64,000 nt of DNA from Oikopleura dioica (lineage: Eukaryota; Chordata; Appendicularia; Copelata; Oikopleuridae): NCBI GenBank assembly GCA_907165135.1, contig OU015567.1:14265001-14329000 (forward strand), written 5' to 3'. The translations under genes were made by a program, and so were the position numbers. A model generated the notes under the pieces. The model had not been told where the DNA came from, searched no databases, and saw only the letters and a list, made by a program, of their open reading frames with translations. Shown here in pieces: positions 29,701 through 40,372 of this stretch; positions within the stretch are counted from its first letter, which is position 1; the number at the start of each line of letters is the position of its first letter.

Positions 29701-29942
29701 CACAACAACACGGCTATCATGGATTCCCTGGTCCTAGACAAATGCACCCTGGGTGAGTTTTTGAATTGAATGAATTTTACTAACTAATGAACTTTAGTAT
29801 GGGAGGAATGAATCACCCCGGAATGTCAATGGGCAACCGAATGATGGGCATGAATCCACCGATGATGACCAATCAAGGGATGAGTGGCCACCACGGCTAT
29901 GGCCAGGGTGGCTATCCAAGTTGGCGACAACCATACCATTGA
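23758..29942 (+). CDS. BCL9: BCL9 / legless homologue, Wnt co-activator scaffold
   Basis: BCL9 proteins link Pygopus to beta-catenin in the nucleus to activate Wnt targets. The key segment is HD1, the Pygopus-binding domain: GHMYMFSTEMLNDAAKGL then ANLVQYHQSKYTG (27.3 kb), matching the Y(V/M)F(S/T)TE..N.AA....Q.....YH pattern. It is preceded by a basic stretch (GPPKRKRPPKK), a likely nuclear signal. An HD2-like TLREIQ (28.0 kb, over a splice) suggests a weak beta-catenin helix. The rest is low-complexity Pro/Met/Gln/Gly, as in the family. Start ATG 23758 opens a 50-codon Pro-rich exon that splices in frame. Exons: 23758-23908, 24042-24353, 24447-24561, 24939-24992, 25178-25317, 27252-28015, 28061-28207, 28256-28886, 28932-29054, 29097-29176, 29223-29752, 29798-29942 (stop TGA). 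Introns 28887-28931 and 29055-29096 lack stops and could be retained. The 1.9-kb intron before HD1 is exceptional in this window. Confidence 0.85.
24720..24780. mobile_element. Foldback MITE copy 7, short, in a BCL9 intron
   Basis: A deleted copy: ACTCGG ... ACGAAACCTGAG on the left and AGGTTGCCGAGCCCA on the right. Flanks CAACAAGG and AAACAAGG agree at 7 of 8 positions, fitting the 8-bp duplication seen at copy 2. Confidence 0.6.
25318..27251 (+). other. Long BCL9 intron
   Basis: A 1.93-kb GT-AG intron between the basic exon (KKRGKKDPSE) and the HD1 exon. It holds MITE copy 8 and a GGGCTCGGC fragment near 26758, otherwise no recognisable gene. In a genome with 45-nt introns such length often marks enhancer content; that is inference. 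Confidence 0.6.
26292..26420. mobile_element. Foldback MITE copy 8
   Basis: Left end GTGGGCTTGGCACTCAGTGT with ACAACCTGAGTCAGGATT; the middle has GGCGAAGCCTC and CTCTACGCGGCTTTTTATCC, the loop module shared with copies 4 and 5. The right outer arm is not recognisable. Confidence 0.55.
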
Positions 29943-30880
29943 GATCCTTCTGCCGCGCTCCCATCTCTCTCACAAAAACAATCAGATTCTTCTGTTTCAC
30001 AAAAAAGTAATATTTCATTGTGGCTGCATCATGAAAAGACTGAGCAGCGTAACTCACCACTATAATCGTCATCGTCGTCAAAAACGGAACGATGCTTATC
30101 CAAAATTACTTTCACCAGAAATGTCAAAGTTCACGAATATTCCTTTCCGGCGCAAATTTCTAGTGATACGTCAATTTCCGTCAGTTACACTCTTTTCACG
30201 AGTATTTCATTTCGGAGTAAAATGAGCCAGTTCATAAATGCTGACACACACCACCAAAAATGCTTCTGTTACACCGACCTGTTTCGACGGAAACAACTTT
30301 AAAAAAGGAACCGACTAGTCTTTAATTATTGAACCCGTTTAAACTTTTCTTTATTGCTACCAGTACCCGTTGTTTCGCGCGCCACGACAATCTTTACAAA
30401 AAATAACTTGGCGACTGTTAAAACTCCCAACTTTCAACTTCGAAACTGCCACTGACTGTATTGTTTATATTTATTAATTTTATATATTTTGACTGTCAAA
30501 CTGAACATAGTCATGGTACCAAACGGGTGGTATCCTGATGCTGCGCTGAATATTTAAGGTTTGGGCTGACCAACCACTCAAGAAAAAGAAAACTCTAAGT
30601 CCCTTATTTCGTTATTGTGATTGGTCTCTGTTCATCAATTCTGCCAATTTTTCAAAAACGAATGAAAACCAGCACAACCTAAATTGACTACTCGACCATT
30701 TTGATTTATTCCACGCAGTTTATTGTTATCGCAAATAGCATGAAATCCCGACCATTTTCGATCGAACCACACATGGGAACCGGCAAGCAGGAGAATAAAA
30801 CGAAAAAGTAGGCCATCTGGTTATCTGATTCGCTCGCTCGCTCCTCCCTTTTTGGGGCGAACTTCACTCAGATCCCGCCG
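29943..30880. other. BCL9 3' UTR and intergenic region
   Basis: AT-rich, no supported exon. Towards 30800 there is a C/T-rich CGCTCGCTCGCTCC stretch, which leads into the TATA-type promoter of the next gene. Confidence 0.5.
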
Positions 30881-30890
30881 ATAAGGCACA

Positions 30891-30897
30891 TATAAAG
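30891..30897 (+). promoter_or_regulatory. TATA box
   Basis: TATAAAG lies 50 nt before the ATG at 30947, leaving a leader of roughly 20-25 nt. One of the few clear TATA promoters in the window. Confidence 0.55.
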
Positions 30898-30946
30898 CGC
30901 CTGCTTTTCATTTCTCGATTTCCAAATATTCAAAAAAACGCAAAAA

Positions 30947-31357
30947 ATGACGATGGATTTTCTCTTCCAGAGCACGCACGATTTCACCAACGAGATTTTC
31001 GCCAGCCTCAATGCTGCTTTCCTCAAAGTTCTTTCAGCGACAATTCAGCAAATCAAGCAACGAGATACGCAGACAATCATTCTTTCCGCATCCATATTCG
31101 GCGTTGTGACACTCATTCTTTTCACGCTCATCGTTGCTTGCTTTTTCTACGGAACACGATGGTGCTGCTGCTGCTGCAAGAGCAAGATTCCTTATCGTAC
31201 GGCAAAGGCTTCGAGAATTCCAACTGCTCCGGCGAGAAATATCTTCCGACGAGGATCGATTCAAGTTTCCGATTCTGACGAAGAAGCTGGCTTCACTCGC
31301 GAATACATTTCTACCACTAGACTTTTGCAACAATCTTCTGAAAATGTTTCTGATTGA
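30947..31357 (+). CDS. Small single-pass membrane protein with a Cys cluster
   Basis: 136 residues, single exon, family not recognised. The N-terminal 45 residues are soluble and helical (FTNEIFASLNAAFLKVLSA). Residues about 46-68 form one membrane span (IILSASIFGVVTLILFTLIV), immediately followed by YGTRWCCCCCKSK, a juxtamembrane run of five Cys that is a typical palmitoylation site. The cytosolic tail is basic then acidic (RRGSIQVSDSDEEAG), with SDSDEE a likely CK2 site. There is no signal peptide, so the topology could be either way. A TATA box lies upstream and AATAAA signals occur near 31397 and 31420, so it looks like an ordinary short gene. A second in-frame Met is at codon 3. Confidence 0.7.
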   Translation: MTMDFLFQSTHDFTNEIFASLNAAFLKVLSATIQQIKQRDTQTIILSASIFGVVTLILFTLIVACFFYGTRWCCCCCKSKIPYRTAKASRIPTAPARNIFRRGSIQVSDSDEEAGFTREYISTTRLLQQSSENVSD

Positions 31358-31466
31358 GTTTATGATTGTATACGTATCATCGCGTCTTTAAAATGAATAA
31401 ATACTTCAGCAATGTTCCCAATAAAATTTGTACTGGATATACCGATTGTTTGAAATTACCAATTGA

Positions 31467-31476
31467 CATTTTTCAG
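31467..31476 (+). promoter_or_regulatory. Putative trans-splice acceptor before ARFGAP1
   Basis: GACATTTTTCAG ends one base before the ATG at 31478, 50-80 nt after the poly(A) signals of the preceding gene. A strong 3' splice site with no donor exon upstream suggests spliced-leader addition. An untranslated first exon is the alternative. Confidence 0.45.
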
Positions 31477-31477
31477 A

Positions 31478-33372
31478 ATGGCTTCACCAAGAACGAGACG
31501 CGTTCTCAAGGACTTGAAGGGATGCGATGGAAATAACTGTTGTGCAGGTGAAAAAAGCTCTATCTAGCGGTTTTATTTTTCATAAAATCGTTTTCAAATT
31601 CTACCTGATATCGGAGAATGCCTTGTTTTGAATTCTTCTCATATTTATCTTTTCCGCTAGATTGTGAAGCACTCAATCCGCAGTGGGTTTCCGTCTCGTA
31701 CGGAATATGGATCTGCTTACAATGTTCTGGCCGCCACAGATCCCTCGGCGTCCACCTGAGTTTCGTCAGATCAGTTTCCATGGACAAGTGGAAAACAATC
31801 GAGTTGGAAAAAATGAAGTGCGGAGGAAATCGCAAATGGAACGATTTTCTCGAAGAACACGACGACTACAATCCTGGCTGGACGATAGAAGAGAAGTATA
31901 ATTCCAAATCTGCGGCGCTTTACAGAGACAAAATTGCAACTGAAGCTCAAGGACAGGTAAACTTACGGAATGTTTCTTCGAAATAAAATGTTACTTTGAT
32001 CTTTCTCTTTGATTGAGCACTTTGCTGATTCCCCCGAAAATCGTAAACTACTCGTATTAAAGAATGTTCAAGCCACGCTTTGATTAAGCCGTCCATTTTT
32101 GTAAAAACCAAGTGGTGAATTTATCAATTTTGAAAGTACTCAAGATAGCCTTTTCTGATTACGTCTTTTAGACCTGGGACGAAGCTTCATCGCCAGCACA
32201 GAATTACGTCGTGAGAAAGAAAGAACCAATTATCGCCGCAAGTTCAAGCTCGTACGATTCTGTCTCCTCAACATTCGCGTAAGTTTTCCGGATTCTGAAG
32301 ATGTTCGTAATAATATTTTCAGCCCAAAACCCCAAGAAGACCCCCTCGCTTCGCTTTCAAAAGGCTTCGGCTCAGGAATGTGATCAAAGATTGTTCGGCG
32401 ATTCGGAAGAAAAAAAACGCTTGTTTGCGTCATTAGATTTTCCCTTTTTTTCATGTTTACCTTTTTCGAAACTTTGAAATCACCACCAGCGCTGTCATTT
32501 GGCTCGAGCTTCGTTTCAAAAGCAGCCACTTTCACGAAAGAGAGCGCGTCTAAAATTGGCGAAGCAGCGGCCCATGCTGGTACCCAGATTTCAAACAAAG
32601 CACAAGATGGATCTTTGGGTAAGTTTGAATGAAATATTTCAACAAGAGAGTCGTTTCTTCAGCGAACCAGGGAAGCCAAGCGTTAGGATCAGCCGTTGGG
32701 GCTCTTTCGAATATTACGAAAACTGGATGGGGCTTTGCGACAAAGGCAACTTCTGACTTACTCGGGGTATTGATGTTAACGCTATCTGAGTATATATAAA
32801 GATAGTTAAATGATATGTCCGTATGTTCTTCGTTTCATTGTCCAATCGAGCAAAACGCCTTGCTTAACTGATTTTTAGACCCAGGGAAATACCCAAAAAG
32901 CGGATGTCCAGTCCAACGACTTTTGGGACAATTTTGGGCAGAAAGCTCCCTCGAGGTCGGGGAGCTCGCTGTTCGCAAAGGTAAGCGTGGGTGGTCGCTG
33001 TTTATTTATTTCCATGTAGGCGTAAATCTTATAAACTCTGATTGGATAAGAAAACGACGTAACTTTTCGAATTAAGGAATCGCCCGCTCCTGCGCAAGAG
33101 AAGAAACCTTCCGCCGAATGGAATGAAGATTGGGGCGATGACTGGGGTAATAAAGAGAGTAAACCAGCGGCGAAAAAGGGAGAGGGTTGAAACTCACAGT
33201 TTCTCTAGAATTTTCAGAGTCTTTTTATAATGTGACATATTTATGTCCCATAATTTATGGGAGAATAGTGGTAAGAGTCTTGTAAAACCCTAAAAAGGCC
33301 GAGAAAGCTGATTCCTGGGGCGAGTTCGAGGACTGGCTGAAAGAAGAGAAAACCGTGGCGAAGAAAGACTGA
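31478..33372 (+). CDS. ARFGAP1: ADP-ribosylation factor GTPase-activating protein 1
   Basis: ArfGAP1 stimulates GTP hydrolysis by Arf1 on Golgi membranes and controls COPI coat dynamics. The N-terminus shows the ArfGAP zinc finger CADC-x16-CLQC, followed by [16 protein letters not shown] with the catalytic arginine in HRSLGVH, then [21 protein letters not shown] and [13 protein letters not shown]. The later part has a Ser/Thr amphipathic, ALPS-like region ([39 protein letters not shown]) and Trp-rich tail motifs ([22 protein letters not shown]). Exons: 31478-31547, 31661-31956, 32172-32278, 32323-32375, 32490-32618, 32664-32766, 32879-32980, 33077-33178, 33298-33372. The joins 32375/32490 and 33178/33298 keep frame only with GA-AG and GG-AG introns. 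Without the last join the protein would stop at 33188-33190. Confidence 0.9.
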
Positions 33373-33816
33373 AAGTCGGAGAAACAAAACTAGAGTATTC
33401 AGAATTACAACAAACTTGCAGCTTTCAAAGTATTTAAAGTTAATCCCTTCATAACTTAATAATCACGTATCTTTTTCTTCAAAATGTCTCATCTGTTCAC
33501 ACATGGCTAAGTTCGATATACCAAAGTCTCCGTAAATGCCATTTTCTCTTTTTCATATATTAATGAAACGCCATCTCTTTCACATCAATTCTATCATTTT
33601 TGACGTTTCCGAAATACTTTGTAAACCATATTTTTGTTCGCAATAACCTCTTATGTAGCCAACCCCTGCAAATATCTCGTAACACTACTACTTATAGCGC
33701 CCTGGTGAATGCTAAATTGGGGTTTTCCGAGTCTCACAGACGTGCAATATAAATTAAAAAGCTGTCATATTTTTCTAACTTTTTTACTTTTAGAAACAAT
33801 TGACGTCTTTTGAATC
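33373..33816. other. Intergenic region ARFGAP1-Tudor gene
   Basis: AT-rich, no exon seen. TTTTTACTTTTAG ends at 33793, 24 nt before the next ATG, another candidate trans-splice acceptor. Confidence 0.4.
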
Positions 33817-36281
33817 ATGTCGTACTCCGACATGCAGGATCTCCACCGACTGGTTGATGACGTGATCGCAAAGAGCGAGGATGCCAATCTGTTGAACTTC
33901 CAGGAGTCTGCTTTTCATTTTCTGGCGCTGAAGGAAAACAAGCTGAACCATCCTGGAATTTACCGTGACAAGAACAAAAGGGAGCTCTACATGAAAATCA
34001 CTCCAGAGTTGATGCAAAACTTCCTTATCGCCCAGAAATCCGACTGGGCTAATCCGCAAATTGCTCGAGGAATCGCTTCTATGGTCGACGACTTTGAGGA
34101 AAGTGGCTTGACGCAAGCACGTTCTGCAATGCGTGCTTCGTTGATTGCCCCTTCCTCGAAAAAATCACCTAACAGCTCTCCGAATACAAGCGACGCTCCG
34201 TCCTCCCCAGCCTCTTCGTCCGATAATGGTGCGACTGTGATCAATCCATCTGCCGCGCTGAAAAAATTCTCCAACCCTGGCTCCAAGTCCTCATCCCATG
34301 TCTCAAATCCTGTTCTCGACTACGAAGACCAGATCGCGGATTATAATTCTGAACAGGACCTTGAATTAGACGATGCTGATCTTCACATCGAGGAATTGGC
34401 CGAGCAGGTTCAAAAGCGGATGAAAATCAAAAGCTGGCTTTTCTCACTTGCCCGTCTGTACAAGAATCATAAGGATGGAGGTATCCGTTTCCAGGAGTTG
34501 AACGATCAGTGCTATAAAGTTTACGGGATCGCCACTTTCGACGAGCTTGTTCAAAATCTCGGATATCGGAATGGAGAAGACGCGATGCTGCACATTGGCC
34601 ATCCCCAGCTCAAGATCTGTAAACATAAAACGACGGGCAAGGTAATTTTTCTACATTTTTTTTAAATTTCTAATATCCTTTTTCAGGGCGTCACGAAAGA
34701 TGGCGAATGGGTCATCATGGAGGAAGAAAAGTACCCCGGCAAAAATTTGGACGTCGACACTCTCCCAGAAGAAGAGCTGCTCTCAGACCTTGGCAAGAAC
34801 GATCGTCTCGAGATTTGCTGGACATCCTCTCGATTCAGGAAGCCGGATAACTGGACTCCGAACCTCGCCAAAAAGAAAGCGACCCTTCCTGGAGTGGCGA
34901 TGTCTGTAATGGCCGATAGTTTTTGTTGTCTTAGATGAAGATCAACCTCTTTTGGACTCCCTTCGCCATGAACTTTCGGAATTCTACGGACCGAACGGTT
35001 CACAAGATCCTTCTGAGTAAGTAAATCTATCATTTTCTTTGCTTAAATTTCTCATAAGGAATGGAAGCTACTACCGACTGCAGCCTGGATGTTTGAGGAT
35101 GGGACTTCCAATTGTCGTCTGGAACAAGAACTACAACGAATGGTGCCGTGCACACTGCGTCACCCCGACTGCCAACGACAAGGACCTTACCATTTGTAAG
35201 TAATTCATAAAGATTCTTATTGAAAAATTATTAAGGCTACACCGATTACGGCGAAAGCGATCAAGTGAAGGTCCACGACTGCTTTTTCCTCCATGAATCT
35301 TTCACGAAGTATCCCGAGCTGTCAAGAACCTGCAAGTTATATGGAGAAAAGCAGAATTACTTTTCCCAGACTCAGCTAAAGGAAAAGACCTCCTGGGAAT
35401 TCTTCCATTGCAAGAATGATGGAGCGACTCAAGCTACTTTCGACGGCGACAAGAAAGCCCTTACATTCTCACAATTCAGTAAGTGTTCTTTTAGTTTGAT
35501 GAATTACAATTTTTTTTTGTAGAAATCAACTTCAGCTTTGTTGAAATGGGCGACAAAGATGCCATCGCCTTCGTCATTCCTTACCATCCGGTCCTCAAAA
35601 GTCAGTGGGACTCTCGGAATTTCCTCACTCTACAAGAGGAAATGATCCATAAGAAGCTAATCAAGGCCAATGTTGTCCAGCTTCAGCTAGCGATTCGTGG
35701 AAATCTCCAGGACAGTGTTTCAAATCTTCCTGGTACCAAACCTCCGACGCGAAGACAACGAGGAACACGACCAAAGATCACTGGACCTAATATGACGGCT
35801 CCTAGAGCAAATCAGGCGACAGTCAGAGCCGAAGGAGGTAAGGAAACGCTGGACACTTCAATCTTGGTAACTTTTGATTTTAGAGCCGATTACGTCTAAA
35901 AATGGGGTCTCAAATTTCACTCCAGCCACATCTGCTAAAGAAAAAACCGGCGCCGACCCTTTGGCGCAATCGACCATCCCACTCGACAGCGTCAAAGATG
36001 CTGAAGAGCTCCCAATTATGGGCTTCGACGAAAACGTTCCCAGAGCGCGTAACCCAAAAATGAACTGGACCGCTGCTCAACGGGAACGGTCAAAGAGTAA
36101 GCTCAAGTCAACATTAACCACTTCCTGATATACATTTCTAGCTGCCGGACCAGCTGAAGCGCTGACTAGAGGAACTCTTCAACCTCCAAGCCAGAACGCA
36201 CCGGCTAACATCAAACATCCAGCACAACGACTGGCTGAGTCGACTAACGGGTCCTTCCCCAACCCATTTATGTTCGACTAA
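33817..36281 (+). CDS. LOTUS- and Tudor-domain protein (TDRD5/TDRD7-like)
   Basis: Probably a germ-granule protein. Residues about 1-95 form an N-terminal helical segment of unknown type, followed by a Ser/Pro-rich linker. Near residues 205-265 the frame reads LFSLARLYKNHKDGGIRFQE, VYGIATFDELVQNLGY and DAMLHIGHPQLKI, resembling a LOTUS/OST-HTH domain, which binds Vasa or RNA. At 35.06-35.3 kb NGSYYRLQPGCLRMGLP, YNEWCRAHCVTP and ICYTDYGESDQVKV match a Tudor core (Y-R-A ... DYG-E-S-V), which binds methylarginine, followed by an extended SN-like part. The C-terminus is low-complexity. Family assignment rests on pattern, not full alignment. Exons: 33817-34641, 34687-34891, 34935-35016, 35059-35195, 35236-35478, 35523-35837, 35884-36096, 36142-36281. 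The intron 34892-34934 (43 nt) fits only as GA-AG. Confidence 0.65.
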
Positions 36282-36572
36282 AATATTTTTCTGTTCAAAG
36301 CTATCAATTTCAAATTGTCTTTGTATTCTCAATACGTGCTGTAATAGAAAAAATACATTTGCACAAACATTTGTGTGTCGCTCTTTTCGCTCTTGAATGT
36401 CAACACCTTCATTTCTCAATACTTGAATCATTTCCGAATACATCTTCAAAATAGCCCCACAAAAAGGGCTTGAATTAATATAGCAGCTGGAAAACGTTTA
36501 TTTTCAGACATTAGTCTTCGGCTTATTTCTTCAACCCCGCATACCCTCCAACACTCACCAAAACACTCAAAA

Positions 36573-37621
36573 ATGAATAGTTTTTCTGGCAATAAATTCG
36601 CACTCTTGCGTTCGGACGATGACGAACCGCAAAGCTTTGATGATCCGGCAATCATCAGCAACTCTTACGGCAGGTACGGCAGCCGTTTTAACTGTGAGTC
36701 GAGTTGGCTTCATTTCGCGCATTTGAAATTCTCGAGGCGTTTTCTGAAATGATTTTTAGCCCAGATGCTGGGTATATTATGAGCGATCATAATCCTCTGG
36801 AGCATCCTTACACCTTCTGGATTTCGAAACGGAAGTCAGTTCTCAAAGGCAAGAACTACAACGATTGTATGAAAGATATTGGCACGGTCTACACCGTCCA
36901 AGAATTCTGGAAACTTTACAGCTTTATGAAACGACCGAGTAAGATTGACGATTCGTGTGATCTTATGTTGGTAAGTTCTTCGTCCCTTTTGACAGGATGA
37001 TTAAATTGACTTTAGTTTAAACGAGGCATTCGCCCTCTTTGGGAAGAAAGTGCTAACAAAGATGGCGGACGATGGACTCTTCGTGTCCGACGTCACAGTA
37101 CCGATAGGTAAGTCTTTCCTTCACCTTTCAAAGAACTCGATTCATCAATTTAGATATTGGGAGAACTCCATCATGGCAATGGTTGGAGAGCAATTTCTCG
37201 TCGGCGACGAACTCTGTGGAATCGTTCTTTCGCTCCGCAATCCTTGGGATCAGGTATTAATTCATCAGATGTCTCAAGAGTTTGATCAAATTGATAGCTT
37301 TCTATCTGGCACCGAAATGCTGCAGACAAATCTGCTGTCAAGAAGATTTCGGACTCGCTTAGAAGAATTTTGAATTTCGGGAATGGCGCCAACGGCCCAC
37401 AGATGGACTACAGGTAGTCAGACTTTGTTACATCCATTCTCAAGCTTGATCACTTCAGACCGCACAACGAAACTTTGAATAAGGCAGAACAGAGAAGAAC
37501 AAGTCGCGATGAACGACGCCGAAATACCTCAAGCGACCAAGTAAGCTCAATTTTTGCAATCAAGGAAGACTAACTTTTATCTCTCTTTTTTCAGGACAGT
37601 GAAGACAAATCTTCAAGTTAA
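36573..37621 (+). CDS. EIF4E2: Cap-binding translational repressor eIF4E2 / 4EHP
   Basis: 4EHP binds the m7G cap without recruiting eIF4G and represses specific mRNAs with GIGYF and other partners. The fold is clear: NPLEHPYTFWISKRKS, IGTVYTVQEFWKLYSFMKRP (4E-BP-binding surface), DLMLFKRGIRPLWEESANKD (cap-stacking Trp in PLWE), GGRWTLRVRR, RYWENSIMAMVGEQF, VGDELCGIVLSLR and LSIWHRNAADKSAV with the second cap Trp. The cap-stacking residue corresponding to eIF4E Trp56 is Tyr in 4EHP, and YTFW here fits. Exons: 36573-36673, 36760-36970, 37016-37117, 37154-37253, 37298-37413, 37459-37541, 37595-37621. The C-terminal tail is Arg-rich (AEQRRTSRDERRRNTSSDQ). AATAAA is not obvious after the stop. Confidence 0.93.
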
Positions 37622-38212
37622 CACGAATGTAAAACGTTGAAAGATTACACTGTGCGACACAATATATTCTGTTCACTGAGGCTCTGTGCGAAGAGAGTAC
37701 TCAAACAATGATATAAATGATACGCACTTAAACATGTTAGAATAAGTCTCAATCTCCTCTCTTTCATTTCTTTCAAAAGCGAAGCAATTTACTTTCAAAA
37801 GGAAAAAATGACTTCTTTTATGGCCATTTCGGTAACTCTCGAATTTAATTTACGATTGTTTGATCATTATTCAAAACGGGAGCGCCGGCGCTAGAGCGGG
37901 ATCAACTCAAAATCTAACGGAAGATATCAACGATCTCAATGATCAATTTAATTTTTTACCTTTAATAGAGAGCTTTTTTGGTTCTGATGAAATTTAAGTT
38001 TTTTGAGAGAAATTCAATCCTTCCGAATATAATAGAGGTACCGTTATATTTATTGAGAATTTGAAATAGAAACGAGCCTTGATTATTTATTAACTAAATT
38101 ATCGTGACATGAATAAAGTCTTCAGGATTTTAGTATATTTAGATTTAGTTCATTTAGTTTAATCTTTTAATTCAAACAGGCGAGTTAAAAAGTTCAATCT
38201 TTGCTCGATATT
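37622..38212. other. Intergenic region eIF4E2-NOX
   Basis: AT-rich, no exon recognised on either strand. It should contain the promoter of the first NADPH oxidase gene. Confidence 0.45.
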
Positions 38213-38438
38213 ATGGCACGCCGTAAAGTTGTCTAATGTCCACTTTGTGTTTTTACGAGACCATTTACGGAGAACAAAATAACCCGATGATTTGCCCCTT
38301 TTGTTACGTTTTCTTCCGGTGATTCAAGGAAGATGACGATAATCTCTACCGCAGTCAATATTTTTCGAACTTTGCTCGATTTTCCGATTTTGACAAAATT
38401 TGCGCTGCGGTCGCTACCAATAAAAAGCTCTCTTTTAG

Positions 38439-40305
38439 ATTTTATGGCATGCTGCGAACATATTCATCTTTGTCTGGTTTTTCCTCAAGTATCATCACGG
38501 AGACGAGTGGTTTTACTTGCGGAAGATTGTCGGTCCTTACTTGGCTTTAGCAAGAGCACCGGCTGCCGTTTTAAATTTTAATTGCTGTCTCGTTCTTCTT
38601 CCAGTTTGTCGGAATCTGCTCGTTTTCCTACGATATGTTTTCGGCTGTTCCAGGCAACGATGTTATCTCTTTAAAAAAGCGTATCTTCAAATACCTAGCT
38701 GTATTTGAGCAGCCATAAATTAACACCGAAACCAAGACGTATCAAAGCGCTTTTCGATCATAATATCAAAATGCACAAGAAGTGTGCATACATGATCGCT
38801 TTAATGACCTTCGTACACCTCCTCGCTCATCTCTTCAACGTCAAACTGCTAACAGAAAGTCACGAATCAACGGATCCACTGATTCAAGCGCTGAACAAGT
38901 TGGAAGACCCGTACCTGAATCCAATCCGATCCTCAGACGTCGACCTGATAATTTCAGTCTTTGTCCTTTTTGGCGGATGGACGGGAGTCATCATCACAAT
39001 TGCTCTGATTGTAATTATAACAGCAGCAACAGAAACGATCAGGCGCTCGTTCTTCGAAATATTCTGGTACTGCCACCACCTCTTCGTTATTTTCTACGCA
39101 TTCTTACTCATTCATGGACTGAAGAAGCAAATACGCGGGCAAACAAATATCGACGAGCATAATCCGCAAAACTGTTCGCTTGTGCCAGAAGAGTGGAGCG
39201 ACAATTCTGTTGAGTGTCCAACGCCATTATTTGCCGGAAGTGATCCTGGAACATGGAAGTGGGTGATTGGACCTGTTCTGCTTTATTTCTTCGAAAGAAT
39301 TATCCGATTGTCCCGTTCTCTCAATCCAGCGCAAGTTGTAAAAGTTATCTTCCATCCTTCAAGAGTCATTGAAATCCAAATGCATCGACAACGGTGAGTT
39401 CATCAAAAACTGCTTTCGTTATTAACCTTTTTAGTTGGTGCTTTGGAAAGAATAAAAATGAAGTCGGAGAGTACGTTTTCCTCAACTGCCGGGAACTCGC
39501 CTTCTTGGAGTGGCATCCATTCACTCTCACGTCTGCTCCAGAGGAAGACTTCCTTTCCGTTCACATTCGATCCGCTGGAGACTGGACAAACAATCTCTAT
39601 GATTTGTTCTCCAAGCGACTTGAATCTGGGGATATAACGAATGCACCGAGAATCGCTATCGATGGTCCTTTCGGAGCTGCTAGTCAGGTTTTTCAGCTCA
39701 CTGAGGATAACGGTTTAATCTTGCTTGACTTAGGATGTCTTTGATTATGAGATATCTATTTGTGTTGGCGCTGGAATAGGCATTACTCCTTTTGGAAGCC
39801 TTCTGAAGTCCGTGTATTACAAAAAGGCGAATGGGATTCCGATGAAGTTGGAAAAAATCTACTTGATTTGGATCTGCCCGACTTACAACTCGTTCGAATG
39901 GTTCTCTGATCTCGTCTCAAAGCTGACTGAAAAACTCGAGTCTATCGACCAACTTGATGTTCTCGACTTGAGGATCTATCTGAGCCGCGGCTGGGACGAT
40001 AAATTCGCAAGAGTAAGGATAATTTTCTTTTTCTATTGGCTGTTTCTAGATGCTTTGTTTAGAAAATACTGATAGAACAAGAAGAAGAGTCTGAATTTGA
40101 TCCGGTCACAGGCCTGAGGCAAAAGACCAATTACGGTCGGCCTGATTGGTCGAAGCTGTTTTCTGAATTCAGCAAAAAGCATCACGGAAGAACTAACGGA
40201 GTCTTCGTTTGTGGCCCGAAGGTCATCTCTACGCAGCTGAGAGAGAACTGTATAAAATACACTGACGGCAGCACAAAATTTGTATTCAATAAAGAAAACT
40301 TCTGA
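38439..40305 (+). CDS. NADPH oxidase, NOX2 type (copy A), 5' end unresolved
   Basis: A flavocytochrome that passes electrons from NADPH via FAD and two haems across a membrane to make superoxide. The reading matches NOX2 closely: LALARAPAAVLNFNCCLVLL, VCRNLLVFLR, MHKKCAYMIALMTFVHLLAH (haem His pair), IRRSFFEIFWYCHHLFVIFY...IHG (second His pair), FLEWHPFTLTSAPEEDF (FAD), ICVGAGIGITPF (NADPH), VCGPK and the end FVFNKENF with stop TGA 40303-40305. Exons: 38439-38636, 38699-39393, 39435-39687, 39734-40012, 40063-40305. The first exon is uncertain; ATG 38213 followed by a GT at 38228 would join in frame (MARRK then ILWHAAN), but this is weak. It is followed after 67 nt by PSMA7. Confidence 0.9.
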
Positions 40306-40360
40306 ATCGCAAAAATTTATTTTTCAATTCAAACATGAATTTCGGGGATTAAACTTTTCG

Positions 40361-40371
40361 TCTTTTTATAG
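40361..40371 (+). promoter_or_regulatory. Putative trans-splice acceptor before PSMA7
   Basis: TCTTTTTATAG ends one base before the PSMA7 ATG (40373), within the 67-nt gap after the NOX stop. The spacing is that of an operon with spliced-leader processing. Confidence 0.5.
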
Positions 40372-40372
40372 A

